NCBI RefSeq assembly: GCF_030506285.1
Contig: NZ_CP119422.1
Coordinates: 2,294,001-2,358,000, forward strand
Direction of reading: 5' to 3'
Length of the DNA stretch: 64,000 bases
From: Catalinimonas niigatensis
GTDB taxonomy: Bacteria > Bacteroidota > Bacteroidia > Cytophagales > Cyclobacteriaceae
The position numbers and the translations under genes are program-made. Positions 62,815 to 64,000 of the stretch are shown piece by piece. Numbering within the stretch: the stretch's first letter is position 1; every line of letters begins with the position of its first letter. The notes under the pieces were generated by a model that saw only the letters and a list, made by a program, of their open reading frames with translations, did no database searches and was not told the DNA's origin.

Positions 62815-63796
62815 ACAAAGATTCTTTTTTAGTAGAAAGCAGTTGACTATAATCTATCAAGTTTGTAGTTGTATTTTCTAAATCATTAGAATCGTTACGC
62901 CGCAAGTTAAAGCTTTTAGGATAGTAAAAACGCTGACGTAGTTCATTATTTAGTATCTTACTTTCTTTATGCCCCCTATAGGTTCCATAGTACTGCATAA
63001 ACCGGAACATCAAAATATTTCTAAACTCCTTTATAAATACTCTGTCATGTAAAGCGTGAAGCATATCATGAAATATGCTGTATACTAAAAAATTAATGAA
63101 GTCAAAAAAAGTGAAGCTACTTTCCTTAATAATCTGTTTCATAGCCATTGCCTCTCGTCTGTACCGGTTAAGTATCTTCTTAGGAGTTTCCTGATGCACA
63201 TGGATAATTTCTGCTTTGGCAGAGTACACTATTTTATATCTTATCGCCTTTACCTTTCTGGCCCAGTCCAGATCTTCAAGTCCGGTTAGCGATTCATCAT
63301 AAGGTATTACCTGCCATAATGACCTTCTTATTGCTGCATTAGCATTGTTGCAGAAAGGATGCAATTGATTTTGATCTGAAACTTCAGGAAACCATTTCGC
63401 AAATACCTGATGCTCAGAATACTGAGACTGCTCATTACCCCGCTGTTTTCCATACACTAAGCCAACATCATCATTGTTAAAAGGATCTACTAACTCTCTC
63501 AGCCAGTCGGTATATACCGGATAGACATGCGCACTGGCAAAAACCAATACTTCACCAATCGCCTCAGCACAACCTTTATTAAGAGCGTAACCAAAGGAAA
63601 ATTCTTCCGGACGTATAGAAATAATCTTCACCGGATAACGGGAAGCAATACTGACAGTAGCGTCCGTTGAGCCAGAATCTACCAGGATAATCTCATAATT
63701 CTGATAATCCTGCGCCAGGATACCACTCAGTAATTTGGCAATATGCTCTTCCTCATTAAAAGAACGGATGATGATGGAAGCCTTGAACATCTTCAT
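62807..63796 (-). CDS. GT2 family glycosyltransferase
   Basis: A 329-residue GT-A enzyme. It has FKASIIIRSFNEEEHIAKLL at the start, VDSGSTDATVSIASRYPV for nucleotide binding, and FSFGYALNKGCAEA and ASAHVYP around the donor site. The acceptor side has CNNANAAIRRSLWQ. The C-terminal 120 residues are helical. It overlaps the CMP-sugar synthetase gene by 8 bp and the partial upstream gene by 4 bp (ATGA). A second ATG two codons in is also possible. Confidence 0.9.
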   Translation of the reverse strand: MKMFKASIIIRSFNEEEHIAKLLSGILAQDYQNYEIILVDSGSTDATVSIASRYPVKIISIRPEEFSFGYALNKGCAEAIGEVLVFASAHVYPVYTDWLRELVDPFNNDDVGLVYGKQRGNEQSQYSEHQVFAKWFPEVSDQNQLHPFCNNANAAIRRSLWQVIPYDESLTGLEDLDWARKVKAIRYKIVYSAKAEIIHVHQETPKKILNRYRREAMAMKQIIKESSFTFFDFINFLVYSIFHDMLHALHDRVFIKEFRNILMFRFMQYYGTYRGHKESKILNNELRQRFYYPKSFNLRRNDSNDLENTTTNLIDYSQLLSTKKESLYE

Positions 63797-64000
63797 ACAG
63801 AAAAAGCTCTCTTAATTAAATGAAGTCTATCTTTCACAGATAATACCCTAGCATTGAAATTAGGTGTTAAACTCTCTATTTTTTTCTCATTAACCAGAGG
63901 CAAATAATCCTCATCACTAAAATTAGGAGGGTAATTCAATGCACACAAAACTGGCTTGATACAATTTAATATTGAAATGTTTTGTGAACTAGAAAGATGC
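63793..64000 (-). CDS. 3' end of an unidentified gene, cut by the window edge
   Basis: An open minus-strand frame enters from the right edge and ends in TGA at 63795-63793, overlapping the GT2 start (ATGA). The 69 visible codons include KPVLCALNYPPNFSDEDY and NARVLSVKDRLHLIKRAFSV. The overlap and the strand show it belongs to the glycan operon. No family could be assigned from this piece. Confidence 0.7.
   Translation of the reverse strand, partial: HLSSSQNISILNCIKPVLCALNYPPNFSDEDYLPLVNEKKIESLTPNFNARVLSVKDRLHLIKRAFSV

Noticed and set aside
1-64000. CRISPR arrays, rRNA genes, prophage or intact insertion sequences
   Set aside because: No regularly spaced direct repeats, rRNA-like stretches, transposases, integrases or phage structural genes were seen.

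Overview
The window is chromosomal DNA of a Bacteroidota bacterium, most likely a free-living (possibly marine) Cytophagales-type organism. The evidence is a seven-PKD secreted protein ending in a type IX secretion (T9SS) sorting domain, a promoter of the Bacteroidota form TTTG-N19-TATCTTT, a BlaI/M56-peptidase pair, a PVC-type heme lipoprotein, many lipobox signal peptides, and short intergenic regions. No rRNA, CRISPR array, prophage or intact insertion sequence was seen. One tRNA-Leu(CAG) is present.

Layout. 1-12.3 kb: a secreted NIF3-like protein, a decayed cytochrome c peroxidase tail, a coiled-coil lipoprotein, a divergent GntR regulator and MFS transporter, gcvP, a BlaI/M56 pair behind an operator-covered promoter, and a metallophosphoesterase. 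12.4-15 kb (minus strand): tRNA-Leu, then an NlpC/P60 hydrolase, an unknown protein, an acyl-CoA thioesterase and pcm. 15.1-20.5 kb (plus strand): a MarR regulator, a cNMP-binding histidine kinase, a response regulator fused to a thioredoxin-reductase-like flavoprotein without its CxxC, a bestrophin-like channel and a PIG-L deacetylase. 20.5-27.9 kb (minus strand): a TetR-TolC-MFP-RND efflux operon with three matching 18-bp operators, followed by a small gene that looks frameshifted, an acyl carrier protein and a small membrane ORF. 28-44.9 kb: assorted housekeeping and envelope genes, including a TrkA-C membrane protein, a heme lipoprotein, ribE, a PAP2 phosphatase, meaB, a Rieske-flavoprotein fusion, a histidine kinase, a PyrR-like phosphoribosyltransferase, an amber-interrupted GIY-YIG gene beside repeats, and an Lrp regulator.

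45-64 kb (all minus strand): the PKD/T9SS protein and, upstream of it, a tightly packed surface-glycan cluster running off the right edge. The cluster has eight clear or likely glycosyltransferases plus one GT-like unknown, two sulfotransferases, a DUF115 protein, an SDR, a 2-hydroxyacid dehydrogenase and a CMP-sugar synthetase. Most neighbouring genes overlap by 4-35 bp, so this looks like one transcript building a sulfated, acidic-sugar-containing polysaccharide or glycoprotein glycan. The DNA is visibly richer in A+T than the left part, which suggests an exchangeable locus. Inside it lies a decayed copy of the 5' end of a neighbouring glycosyltransferase gene.

The best candidates for poorly described biology are the cNMP-kinase / receiver-TrxR-like module, the M56 peptidase with an ExbD-like periplasmic domain under a phased BlaI operator array, and the sulfotransferase-rich glycan cluster. 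All functional calls come from reading the sequence without database searches.
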